Below, piece after piece: positions 17,023-26,500 of a DNA stretch of 64,000 nt (position 1 is the first letter of the stretch; each line of letters starts with the position of its first letter). Source of the DNA: Rhodoligotrophos sp. CJ14 (GTDB lineage Bacteria > Pseudomonadota > Alphaproteobacteria > Rhizobiales > Im1); assembly GCF_038811545.1 (NCBI RefSeq), contig NZ_CP133319.1, positions 3,732,001-3,796,000 on the forward strand, in the 5' to 3' direction. The position numbers and the translations under genes are program-made. Below the pieces are notes generated by a model that worked only from the letters and a program-made list of their open reading frames with translations, searched no databases and was not told the origin of the DNA.

Positions 17023-18177
17023 ATGCGCCTTATTCACACGGCAGACTGGCAGATCGGCAAGCCTTTCAGGCAATTCGGCGAGCGCGAGCCGGTGTTGCAG
17101 GAAGCGCGCCTGGTCGCGATCGAGAGCATCGGCGCTTTGGCACGGCGCGAGGCGGCGGCCCATGTTCTGGTTGCGGGCGACGTCTATGACAGCGAGGCTC
17201 CGGCTTTGCGCACCCTGCTTGCGCCGCTTGAGCGCATGCGCCAATTCCCGGATGTGCACTGGCATCTGATGCCGGGCAATCATGACCCGCACCGGCCAAA
17301 GGGCCTGTGGGATCGCGTGCGAGAGACGGGTGTGCCGGACAATGTGCACCTGCACCTCGCGGCAGAGCCGGCGGCGCTTGGACATGACGCAGTGCTGCTG
17401 CCATCACCCCTGACCCGCAAGAGCGAGGCCGCTGACCTCACCGAATGGATGGATCGGGCAGCAACGCCCGAGGGCCTCGCCCGGATCGGTCTGGCCCATG
17501 GCTCCGTTATGGGCTTCGGGCGGGAGGGCGAGGCATCGAACCCCATCGATCCGACGCGCCCGTCCCGCGCCGGCCTGAGCTATCTCGCCTTGGGCGACTG
17601 GCACCGCACCATCCAGATCGGCCCGTCCGCTTGGTACGCGGGGACGCCGGAGCCCGACCGGGCGGGCAGCCAGGAGACCGGTCAGGTTCTGCTGGTGGAA
17701 ATTCGCGGCGCGGGCATGCCGCCGCTCGTCACCCCTCATCGGGTTGGCCGCTATCGCTGGCTCACCATGACGGAGCATCTCGCAGGCCCCGAGGCTGCGG
17801 ATGATCTCGAACAACGGGTGAGGGCGCTGCCGGAACTCTCTGCAACGGTCATTCGCCTCGTTATGAGCGGTGCCTTGTCGCTGACTGCACGGGCAGAGCT
17901 CGACCGGCGGCTGACCATGCTTGCCGCCGCCACCTTCGCGCTCGAACCCGACACAACGAAACTCGCGACGCGCCCGACACCGGCGGATCTGGAGGCCATA
18001 GATTTCGGCGGCGTGTTGCGGGATGCGGCGGACCGGCTGAAGCAGCTGGCCGAGGATATGACACGTGATGCGGCTGAGCGGCGCCGGGCCGAGGATGCGC
18101 TGGTCGAGCTCTTCACCCGGGTCGTGAGCACGCCGGGCGAGTCAGCAAGGCCACGACGCGTGCGGGAGCTGGCCTAG
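17023..18177 (+). CDS. Metallophosphoesterase, SbcD/Mre11-like DNA nuclease (YhaO-type)
   Basis: A 384-residue calcineurin-type nuclease. Metal-site motifs are in order: HTADWQIGKPF (residues 5-15), VLVAGDVYD, MPGNHDPH, GLAHGSV and ALGDWHR. The ATG at 17023 is chosen because family members start MR-[LI]-HTAD and GCGAGG lies just upstream; an in-frame ATG at 17011 is possible. It overlaps the ATPase gene by one base (TAGTG). Such pairs process DNA ends and hairpins. The C-terminal part is unlike E. coli SbcD and closer to the shorter YhaO type. Confidence 0.85.
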   Translation: MRLIHTADWQIGKPFRQFGEREPVLQEARLVAIESIGALARREAAAHVLVAGDVYDSEAPALRTLLAPLERMRQFPDVHWHLMPGNHDPHRPKGLWDRVRETGVPDNVHLHLAAEPAALGHDAVLLPSPLTRKSEAADLTEWMDRAATPEGLARIGLAHGSVMGFGREGEASNPIDPTRPSRAGLSYLALGDWHRTIQIGPSAWYAGTPEPDRAGSQETGQVLLVEIRGAGMPPLVTPHRVGRYRWLTMTEHLAGPEAADDLEQRVRALPELSATVIRLVMSGALSLTARAELDRRLTMLAAATFALEPDTTKLATRPTPADLEAIDFGGVLRDAADRLKQLAEDMTRDAAERRRAEDALVELFTRVVSTPGESARPRRVRELA

Positions 18178-20876
18178 TGCGCCTTACCAGCATAGCCGTT
18201 GAAGGGGTCGGCCGCTTTGGTACCCGCACCCGCATTGATGGCCTCGGTGAAGGCGTGAATGTGCTGATGGCGGCAAACGAGGCCGGCAAATCGACCATGT
18301 TCCGCGCCATCCGCGCCTGTCTTTTCGAGCGCCATGGCACCAAGAACGAATTCGTCAAGGCACTGGCCAGCGATGGCCTCTCGCTTCCGATAACCGTAAC
18401 CCTCGGCTTTGAGCATGAGGGGTCGGCCTATATTTTGCGCAAGTCCTTCCTGAAAAGCCCGTCCGCCAGCCTTTCCCGCGGCGAGCGCGAGGTGGCGCGC
18501 GGTGCTCAGGCCGATGAGATGGTTTGGGAACTGCTCGGCATCGGCCGTGGCCAGGGCCGCTCGGTGGATGACGCGGCCTTTGGCCTGCTCTGGGTTGGCC
18601 AAGGTCAGTCCTTTCAGCTGCCGCGGCCCTCTGACGGAGCGACCTCCGCGCTCACCGCCGCTATTCAAGCTGAAATCGGCGATATTGTCGGAGGTGAGCG
18701 CGCGCGCAATGTGCTGGGCGCCCTCAAGACAGATCTCGATCGGCTGGTCACCGATAAGGGCAAGCCGAAGGCCAATGGACCTTTGGCTCTGGCGGAGGCT
18801 CGGCTCGATGAGGTCACCGCTGAGCTTGACGAGGCGGAGCGGCGCCTGACCATTCTGGATGAGCAGCTGGTACGGCTCTCTGCAAAACAGGCCGAACGGG
18901 CGCGCTGGGCTGATCCTGCAGAAGCCGCCCGGCAACGGGCTGAGCTCGACGAGGCCCGCAAGGCCCATCAGGCCGCAGAGGGCATGGCGGCCATTCTCGC
19001 CCAATATGATGCGGACGAACGGCAGGCCCGTGCAATCTGTGAACGTGAGCGTCAGAAGCTCACGACGCTCATCGAGCGGGTACAGCGCATTGACGAGGAT
19101 AAGGCGCGGCTTCAGCAGCTTGAGCAGGCGCTCCAGCCGCTGGATGAGCGTGAGAAGACAGCACGAGCGGCTCTTGCCGAGGCTCGCGCCGCATTATCCG
19201 CCTTGGCGGCAGACAACGAACGGGTGGAGAACGAAGAGCGTCGCCTGCAGCGGATGGCCTCCATCAGTGCCCGTGCGGAGTCCCGTGACCGGCTGAAGCA
19301 GCATCAGCGGCAGCTCGCCGATCTTGCCCGCCGGCAGAACGACAATGCGGCCGCATTGCATGCCAACCCGGCCACCCCCGCAGTCATTGCCAAGCTCGAC
19401 GAGATCGAACGGGACCTCGAAGTGATCTCGGCACGGCTCACCGCCGTCGCACCGCTTGTCTCGGTCATCCCCGGCAATGCCGGGGCAAACCGTATCGAGG
19501 TTGATGGCACCATTCTGGATGGCGCCCTGCATCATTCGGCGCTCGAACCAATGACCATCCGGGTGCGCAGTGATGGCGGTGAGATCGTAACCGTTACCAT
19601 CACCCCTGCCATGGCAGGCCTCGCCGTTGATCGTCAGAAGCAGCAGGCGCTTCGTGGCCGTCTGGCAGAGTTGCTGGCCACATGCGACATGCCGGATGCA
19701 GCATCGCTGCGCGTTGCCCGCGCTCATCGCCAGGGCTTGGAGAGTGAGAAGCGCAGTCTCGAAGCAGAGGGCAAGGGGCTGGGCCTTGGGCAGGAGACGG
19801 CCGCTTTCGCTGCCGAGCGGATCGGTCGCGAGATCGCTGATATCGACTCAAATCTTGCCAGCACGCTTGCCGAGCTGGCGCTGACCGATCTTCCGTCGGC
19901 AGATGAGCTGGAGCGGCAGCGGACCTCGCTTCAGCAGGAAAAGGATGAGATCCGGCGCAAACGGGCCGTTATCGACGGCACCATCGAGGCACAGAATGAA
20001 ATTCTCGCGGAGATTGCCGACCAGCGCGGCCGGCTGCAGGGCACCGGATCGGAAATCCGGGGGCGGCTTGCGGCCGATCTGGCCATATTGCCCGATGAGC
20101 AGCGTGACCGCAGGTTGAGCGAGGCGCAGAAGGCTTGCGACCAGGCGGATGAGGCGCATCGCCTGAAGCTGATGGCCTTGGAGGTGCAACGCCGCTCCGC
20201 TCCGTCATCTGATGAATGTGAGCGGCTGCGCATCCGGCTGGCGCGGCTTGAGGAAGCGCTGGAGAACCGCAAGGCGCAGACTGCCCAGCTCGACCGTGAG
20301 ATTTCCAATCTCGAAGGCCAGATCCAGAGCGCTGGTGGCGATGGCATCGGCGAGAAGGTCGAGATCCTGCGGGCGCAGCATGATCTCGAAACCCGGGAGC
20401 TGGAGCGGCAGCGGGCGCGCGCCGCAAGTCTGCAGCTGCTTCGCGATACGATCGAGGATTGCTACAAGGCGCAACGCGACCGGTTGCACGCGCCTTTGCG
20501 GCGGCATTTGCGGCCGCTGGTGAACGATGTGTTCCCGGCTGCGGAACTCGCCTTGGGCGACGGCTTTGCCGTGGCTGGGCTGAAGCGCAGCGGGCCCGAG
20601 GCAGAGCTGTTCGATCGCCTATCCGCCGGCACCCAGGAGCAGATTGCCGTGCTGGTGCGTCTGGCTATGGGCGCCATGCTGGCTGAGCGGGGCCATGAGG
20701 TGCCGATCATTCTCGATGACGCGCTGGTCTATTCCGATGATGACCGGATCGAGCGGATGTTTGATGCCCTGAACCGGGCAGGGCGCAGGCAGCAGGTCAT
20801 CGTGCTGACATGCCGCATGCGGACTTTCTCGCGGCTCGGCGGCAATCCCCTGTCGATCGTCCAGGGACTGGATTGA
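18177..20876 (+). CDS. AAA ATPase, SbcC/Rad50-like (YhaN-type), no zinc hook seen
   Basis: An 899-residue SMC-like ATPase, partner of the preceding nuclease. Walker A is MAANEAGKSTMF near residue 35; the long middle (residues about 200-780) is rich in Glu, Arg, Gln and Leu and should form coiled coils; the C-terminal head has LSAGTQEQIAVLVRLA as signature and VPIILDDALVYSDD as Walker B. No CxxC motif of the Rad50 zinc hook is present in the coiled-coil region, as in YhaN-like proteins. The start is GTG, coupled to the nuclease stop. The -35 box of the imuA promoter overlaps its last codons. Confidence 0.85.
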   Translation: MRLTSIAVEGVGRFGTRTRIDGLGEGVNVLMAANEAGKSTMFRAIRACLFERHGTKNEFVKALASDGLSLPITVTLGFEHEGSAYILRKSFLKSPSASLSRGEREVARGAQADEMVWELLGIGRGQGRSVDDAAFGLLWVGQGQSFQLPRPSDGATSALTAAIQAEIGDIVGGERARNVLGALKTDLDRLVTDKGKPKANGPLALAEARLDEVTAELDEAERRLTILDEQLVRLSAKQAERARWADPAEAARQRAELDEARKAHQAAEGMAAILAQYDADERQARAICERERQKLTTLIERVQRIDEDKARLQQLEQALQPLDEREKTARAALAEARAALSALAADNERVENEERRLQRMASISARAESRDRLKQHQRQLADLARRQNDNAAALHANPATPAVIAKLDEIERDLEVISARLTAVAPLVSVIPGNAGANRIEVDGTILDGALHHSALEPMTIRVRSDGGEIVTVTITPAMAGLAVDRQKQQALRGRLAELLATCDMPDAASLRVARAHRQGLESEKRSLEAEGKGLGLGQETAAFAAERIGREIADIDSNLASTLAELALTDLPSADELERQRTSLQQEKDEIRRKRAVIDGTIEAQNEILAEIADQRGRLQGTGSEIRGRLAADLAILPDEQRDRRLSEAQKACDQADEAHRLKLMALEVQRRSAPSSDECERLRIRLARLEEALENRKAQTAQLDREISNLEGQIQSAGGDGIGEKVEILRAQHDLETRELERQRARAASLQLLRDTIEDCYKAQRDRLHAPLRRHLRPLVNDVFPAAELALGDGFAVAGLKRSGPEAELFDRLSAGTQEQIAVLVRLAMGAMLAERGHEVPIILDDALVYSDDDRIERMFDALNRAGRRQQVIVLTCRMRTFSRLGGNPLSIVQGLD

Positions 20877-20917
20877 CTCTTTTCAGCCTTGCGCGTTTAA
20901 TAGAACAAAACAGGAAC
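20873..20917 (+). promoter_or_regulatory. LexA-controlled promoter of the imuA-imuB-dnaE2 cassette
   Basis: TTGACT (20873-20878), a 17-base spacer and TTTAAT (20896-20901) form a good promoter. GAACAAAACAGGAAC at 20903-20917 is an exact GAAC-N7-GAAC direct repeat, the LexA box of alphaproteobacteria, lying across the expected start site near 20908. AAGGA precedes the ATG at 20926. This is the expected layout for SOS repression, and the -35 overlaps the stop codon of the SbcC-like gene. Confidence 0.88.
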
Positions 20918-20925
20918 ACGAAGGA

Positions 20926-22044
20926 ATGTCTGCCAAGCATGAGACGCTTGCCGGGCTGCGGCGGTGTTTGGCCGAAATCGAGGCATCCACCTGGAATGGC
21001 CCGGCAGATGACATAGAGATTGAACCTTCTCCGCGCGAGGTCAAGCCGCGGGGAGAGCAGCGCACTGGCGCTTTGGCCGCACGGAAGAAGCCTAGAGCAT
21101 TTTCGAGCGAAGTGGATACCGGTTCGCGTGAAAATGCGACTGAGCAAGAACTTAGAGCGGTTTCGCGATTCAAAGAAAAGCGGAAACGCTCTAGGCATGA
21201 CCTTGGCGCGCTGATCTTTTCCATGCGGAAGACTGCGCCAAGGTCTGCCTTGGGCACGGCCGCCCCGGGCTTTGACCGGCAGGACCAGCTCGGCAAGGTC
21301 TCCTTCGGTGTTTCGAGCATCGATGAAGCCATTGGTGGCGGCCTGCCGCGAGGTGCCTTGCATGAGATCTTTGCGGCGCGCGCAAGTGATGGTGCTATGG
21401 CGGCCGCCTTCGGCTTGGGCCTTGCCTGTCGGGCGAGCGGGGCTGACCGGCACATTCTCTGGGTACGCCAGGACATGGTGGCCCGTGAATATGGCGAGCT
21501 CTATGGGCCCGGGCTCCTGGAATTCGGTCTTTATCCGGAAAAGATGATCCTGGTGCGGCTGCGCGATGGGCTACAGGCCTTGCGGGCAGGCCATGAAGCC
21601 CTGCGCTGCGCCGCCTTGGGCGCGGTCATTATCGAGCTTTGGGGAAAACCCAAGGCGCTCGATCTCAAGGCAACCCAGAAGCTCGCCCGGGCGGCAGCGC
21701 GCTCGCGGGTGAGCGTTTTGCTCCTTCGCACCATGGCGGAAGCAGAGCCCAGCGCCGCCTTGAGCCGCTGGTCCGTTTCGTCTTTGCGCTCTCGCCCGCC
21801 GGAACTGGGGCTCGTGGACGCGCCGGCTTCTGCCCTGTTCGGGCCGGGCAGGCCGGCATTCAGGCTGGAACTGTTGCGGCATCGGGCCGGCTTTCCGCCG
21901 CGATGCTGGCATGTGGAGTGGAATCGTGAGCAACATATCTTCCAGGAATCGTCGCTATCTCGCGTTGTGGCTGCCTTTCCTGCCGACCGACCGGCTGCAT
22001 CGGCAAAGCCGGTTGCACCGCTCTTCTGGCGCCGAGCCGGCTGA
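20926..22044 (+). CDS. imuA: ImuA, SOS mutasome RecA-like subunit
   Basis: A 372-residue ImuA (SulA/RecA-like) protein, which supports error-prone synthesis with ImuB and DnaE2. The RecA-like part starts near residue 127 with GVSSIDEAIGGGLPRGALHEI, followed by ADRHILWVRQDM, GPGLLEFGLYPEKMI and AAARSRVSVLLLR. The N-terminal region is unusually long because about 35 codons (residues 56-90, AFSSEVDTGSRENATEQ onwards) come from a palindromic repeat read in frame. The start at 20926 is fixed by the ribosome site and the LexA promoter. It overlaps imuB by 119 bases, which is also seen in related cassettes. Confidence 0.88.
   Translation: MSAKHETLAGLRRCLAEIEASTWNGPADDIEIEPSPREVKPRGEQRTGALAARKKPRAFSSEVDTGSRENATEQELRAVSRFKEKRKRSRHDLGALIFSMRKTAPRSALGTAAPGFDRQDQLGKVSFGVSSIDEAIGGGLPRGALHEIFAARASDGAMAAAFGLGLACRASGADRHILWVRQDMVAREYGELYGPGLLEFGLYPEKMILVRLRDGLQALRAGHEALRCAALGAVIIELWGKPKALDLKATQKLARAAARSRVSVLLLRTMAEAEPSAALSRWSVSSLRSRPPELGLVDAPASALFGPGRPAFRLELLRHRAGFPPRCWHVEWNREQHIFQESSLSRVVAAFPADRPAASAKPVAPLFWRRAG
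21092..21194. repeat. Palindromic repeat inside imuA
   Basis: A 103-base element bounded by CTAGAGC and GCTCTAG, made of two hairpin units. The first pairs GCATTTTC with GAAAATGC around GAGCGAAGTGGATACCGGTTCGC; the second pairs AGAGCGGTTTCGC with GCGGAAACGCTCT. Related copies occur at 33868-33928 and 36883-36935. Here it lies inside an open reading frame without interrupting it, in the region before the RecA-like core. Confidence 0.85.
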
Positions 22045-23569
22045 GCGGCGGGAATGTGGCGAAAGGAGAGGAGCACGCCGCCCTCTGGTGGTGCTGGCGC
22101 GGATAAAGAATGCGCTGCGTATTGTTCATGCAGATCAGGCCGCTCTGGCCTTGGGCCTTCATGCCGGTCTGACGCTGGCGGATGCGCGCGCCCGCGTCGC
22201 CGATTTCGCCACTGCTGACGAGGACCCGGCGGCCGATCGGGCCACACTGGAGCACATTGCGGACTGGTGCGACCGCTATACGCCTTTGGTGGGGCTCGAT
22301 GGCCCAGATGGGGTGATGCTCGACATCACTGGTTGCGCCCATCTCTTCGCTGGCGAGGCGGCACTGCGGAATGATGTGACGAGCCGCTTGCGGGCCATGG
22401 GCTTCACGAGCTTGAGCGCCATTGCCGGAACCCCTGATGCAGCGCGAGCGCTGGCCCGTTTCGCCAGGGGAGGCATTCTTGCGCCGGGCAGCGAGGCAAC
22501 CGCCTTGCGGCCTCTGCCGGTCGCCGCCTTGGGGATTGCTCCGGATCTGACGATAGCGTTGAGCAGGGCTGGGCTTAAGACCATTGCTGATCTTGCGGAT
22601 AGGCCGCGCAAACCGCTGGTTGCCCGCTTCGGCAAGGATCTTGTGGAGCGGCTTGCTCGCGTCCTCGGCGAGATGGACCATCCGATCTCGCCACGCCGGC
22701 CGGTTGCAGCCCTCATCGCTGAACGTCGCTTTGCTGAACCCGTCTCCCGCGCCGAGGATATCTCGGCCACCTTGAACCGGCTTGCGGAGGAGCTTGGCAC
22801 CTGTCTCGAACGGGATGGTTCAGGGGGGCGCAGCTTCGAGGCGAGCTTCTTCCGCGCCGATGGCGATGTGCGCCATATCGCCGTCTCGGCCGGACGCCCG
22901 CTGCGCGATGCCGGCGCGATCACCCGCCTGTTTGCGGAGCGCCTTGCATCTCTGGCCGACCCGATCGATGCGGGTTTTGGCTTTGATGTGATCCGCCTTT
23001 CCGCCCACGCCACGGAAAAGGCGGATGCGGCGCAGATCGGTTTCGACGGTCGCACCCGGGAGGACGAGGCCGTGGCCGAGCTGATCGACCGCCTGTCTGC
23101 CCGGTTCGGCGAAACCCATGTTCTGCGCTTCGTGCCGCAGGACAGCCATATCCCCGAGCGTCGTGTGAAGCTGCTGCCGGCCATCGCCCCTGTGGCGGAG
23201 GCAGCTAAAGAGCCAGCTAAAATTGAGGTCACCCGCCCAAACCCGGCAGATGCCCATGGCCCCAGCGAGCCTCAATTGCCTTTGCGCCTGTTCGATCCGC
23301 CCGAGCCGGTGGAGACCATGGCCGAGGTGCCGGACGGGCCGCCCAAACAGTTCCGCTGGCGGCGTATTTTGCACGAGGTGGTGGCGGCCGAAGGACCGGC
23401 GCGCATCGCGCCTGAATGGTGGCATCGCGACGGTGATGCCGATGGTCTGACCCGTGATTATTTTCGCATCGAAGATCAGGAAGGCCACCGCTTCTGGCTT
23501 TATCGTGAGGGTCTTTATGAGCGGGAAACTGACAGGCCCCGTTGGTATCTGCACGGGATTTTCGCATGA
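21926..23569 (+). CDS. imuB: ImuB, Y-family polymerase-like mutasome protein
   Basis: A 547-residue Y-family polymerase homologue. It begins with RRYLALWLPFLPTDRL near residue 8, and contains VGLDGPDGVMLDITGCAHLFAGE, the helix-hairpin-helix-like LSRAGLKTIADLADRP, and a C-terminal extension with PLRLFDPPEPVE, which resembles a beta-clamp-binding region. ImuB proteins are thought to be catalytically inactive and to bridge ImuA, DnaE2 and the clamp. The GTG at 21926 with GGAG upstream is chosen; an in-frame ATG lies at 21911. It overlaps imuA at its start and dnaE2 (ATGA) at its end. Confidence 0.87.
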   Translation: MSNISSRNRRYLALWLPFLPTDRLHRQSRLHRSSGAEPAERRECGERRGARRPLVVLARIKNALRIVHADQAALALGLHAGLTLADARARVADFATADEDPAADRATLEHIADWCDRYTPLVGLDGPDGVMLDITGCAHLFAGEAALRNDVTSRLRAMGFTSLSAIAGTPDAARALARFARGGILAPGSEATALRPLPVAALGIAPDLTIALSRAGLKTIADLADRPRKPLVARFGKDLVERLARVLGEMDHPISPRRPVAALIAERRFAEPVSRAEDISATLNRLAEELGTCLERDGSGGRSFEASFFRADGDVRHIAVSAGRPLRDAGAITRLFAERLASLADPIDAGFGFDVIRLSAHATEKADAAQIGFDGRTREDEAVAELIDRLSARFGETHVLRFVPQDSHIPERRVKLLPAIAPVAEAAKEPAKIEVTRPNPADAHGPSEPQLPLRLFDPPEPVETMAEVPDGPPKQFRWRRILHEVVAAEGPARIAPEWWHRDGDADGLTRDYFRIEDQEGHRFWLYREGLYERETDRPRWYLHGIFA

Positions 23570-26500
23570 AGGCGAGCCCGGCCTATGCGGAACTGGCCTG
23601 TGCCTCGAACTTCTCGTTCCTGCGCGGGGCCTCCCACGCCTATGAGCTGGTGCCGCGGGCTTGGGAGCTCGGGCAGAACGGCATCGGCATCGCCGACCGC
23701 AACACGGTGGCCGGCGTCGTCCGTGCGCATACGGCATTGAAGATGCTGCGCGACTCCCTCGCCAAGGAGGGAACTGCTTGCAATTTCAAGCTTGCCGTTG
23801 GCGCGCGGCTCGCCTTCAGCGACGGCACGCCCGACATCATCGCTTACCCCGAGAACCGAGCCGGCTGGGGCAGGCTCTGCCGCCTGCTCACCTCAGGCAA
23901 TCTGCGCGCCCGCAAGGGTGAATGCCGGCTTGGTCTGGATGATCTCACCAGCCATTGCGGCGATTTGCTGCTGATCGTCATGCCGGATGACCTTGCCAAG
24001 CTGCGGCCGGTGCTGATGGCGCTCGCGGAAGCAGCCCCTGGCGCGGTGTGGCTCGGCGCTACCATGCTGCGGCAGGGCAATGATCACCGTCGGCTGGCCA
24101 TGCTGCAGGCAATTGCGCAGACGGTGCGAGTACCGCTGCTCGCCACCAATGACGTGCTCTATCACGCGCCGGACCGGCGGCCCTTGCAGGATATCATCAC
24201 CTGCATCCGGGAAGGGCTGAGGATCGAAACCGCAGGGCGCAGGCTCGAGGTGAACGCAGAGCGCCATTTGAAGAGCCCTGCGGAAATGCTCCGCCTATTC
24301 CGATATGCGCCGGAAGCGGTGGCGGAGATCCAGCATGTGCTGGCCCGCATCGATTTTTCGCTCGATGAGCTCAAATACGAATATCCGGAGGAACCGGTGC
24401 CGCCGGGCAAGACACCGCAGACCTATCTGGAGGAGCTGGCCTGGCGGCGGGCGGAATTGCGCTATCCCGACGGGATTCCCGAGCGGATCGTGACCCTGCT
24501 TCGCCAGGAGCTCAGTCTCATTGCCGAGCTCAATTATGCCAATTACTTCCTGACCATCCACGACATCGTAGATTTTGCGAAGAACCGCGGCATTCTCTGC
24601 CAGGGGCGGGGGTCGGCCGCAAATTCCGTAGTCTGCTTTCTTCTCGGCATCACCAATGTCGATCCTATGGATATCGACGTGTTGTTCGCGCGCTTCGTGT
24701 CGAAAGAACGCCAGGAGCCGCCGGATATCGACGTCGATTTCGAGCATGAGCGCCGCGAAGAGGTCATTCAATATATCTATGATCGCTATGGCCGGCACCG
24801 GGCCGGGATTGCGGCAACGGTCATCCACTACCGCCCGCGCTCGGCCATTCGCGAAGTGGGCAAGGTTCTGGGTCTCACCGAGGACATCACCTCGGCCCTG
24901 GCCTCGACCGTATGGGGCAGCTGGGGCGACAGCCTGCCCGACGGGCAGGTGCGGCAGGCAGGGTCTGATCCCGCCAATCCCGAGATCGCCAGGGCTGTCG
25001 ATTTTGCCAATCAGCTGATCGAGTTCCCGCGCCATCTCTCCCAGCATGTGGGTGGTTTTGTGCTCACCCGCGATCGGCTGGATGAGACCGTGCCCATCGG
25101 CAATGCCGCCATGCCGGAGCGTACCTTCATCGAATGGGATCGGGACGATATCGACGAGCTCGGTCTGTTGAAGGTGGATGTGCTGGCGCTCGGCATGCTC
25201 ACCTGCATCAAGAAGGCCTTCGACCTGCTGAAGCAGCATAAGGGGCTCAATCTCGATTTGACCTCGACCGAGCGCAATGACCCCGTGGTTTATGACATGC
25301 TCTGCAAGGGGGACTCGATCGGCGTGTTCCAGGTGGAAAGCCGCGCCCAGATCAACATGCTGCCGCGGCTGCGCCCGCGCGAATATTACGATCTGGTGAT
25401 CCAGGTGGCGATCGTCAGGCCGGGACCTATCCAGGGCGACATGGTTCACCCCTATCTGCGCCGCCGGAAGGATCCTGATGAGGTGGATTATCCCTCGCCC
25501 GGTCCGGGCTATCCCAAAGATGAGCTGAAGGATGTTCTTGGGCGCACCTTGGGCGTGCCCCTGTTCCAGGAACAGGCCATGAAGCTCGCCATCGTGGCAG
25601 CGGAATTCACCTCCGAACAGGCCAATCAGCTGCGCCGAGCCATGGCCACCTTCCGCAATGCCGGCACCATTCATGAGTTCGAGCACAAGCTCATCGAGGG
25701 CATGGTGCGGCGCGGTTACGATCGCGATTTCGCCGAGCGCTGCTTTGCCCAGATCAAGGGCTTCGGTACTTACGGCTTTCCCGAAAGCCATGCGGCGGCC
25801 TTTGCCCATCTCGTCTATGTCTCCTCCTGGATCAAGTGCCACCATCCGGAGGTGTTTGCCTGTGCGCTCTTGAATTCCCAGCCCATGGGCTTCTATGCCC
25901 CGGCGCAGATCGTGCGGGATGCACGCGAGCACGGGGTTGAGCTGCGCATGGTGGACGTGAATGCGAGCCACTGGGACAACACGCTGGAACAGCAGGAAGA
26001 CGGGTCCTTTGCCCTGCGGCTTGGCTTCCGGCAGATCGATGGCTTTCACCGCGAGTGGGCGGAGCGGATCGTTGCGGCGCGGTCCCATGGCTATGCAGAT
26101 ATGGAGATCCTCGCTCGGCGCACCCGGCTCACCCGGGCTTGCCTGCAGAAGCTGGCCGATGCTGATGCCTGCCGCTCCATGGGGCTCGACCGCCGCGAGG
26201 CCTTATGGGCGGTGCGCCGCCTTCCTGATGACGCACCGCTCCCCCTGTTTGCCGCAGCGGATGCAGCAGAGCTTGGGTCCGAGCCCGAGATTTCCTTGCC
26301 GGCGATGCCGCTCGCTGAGCAGGTCATCACCGATTATCAGACCATCCGCTTGTCGCTGAAGGCGCATCCCTTGGTCTTCCTGCGCGACCGCTACCGGAGA
26401 GAGGGCATTGCGAGCTGTGGGGAAACAGCCGCGCGCACCGATGGCGCCTGGATCAAAACGGCGGGCGTGGTGCTGGTGCGTCAGCGGCCGGGCGAAGGCA

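Noticed and set aside
24295-26088. 597-codon antisense frame within dnaE2
   Set aside because: It lies wholly inside a well supported polymerase gene and shows no domain.
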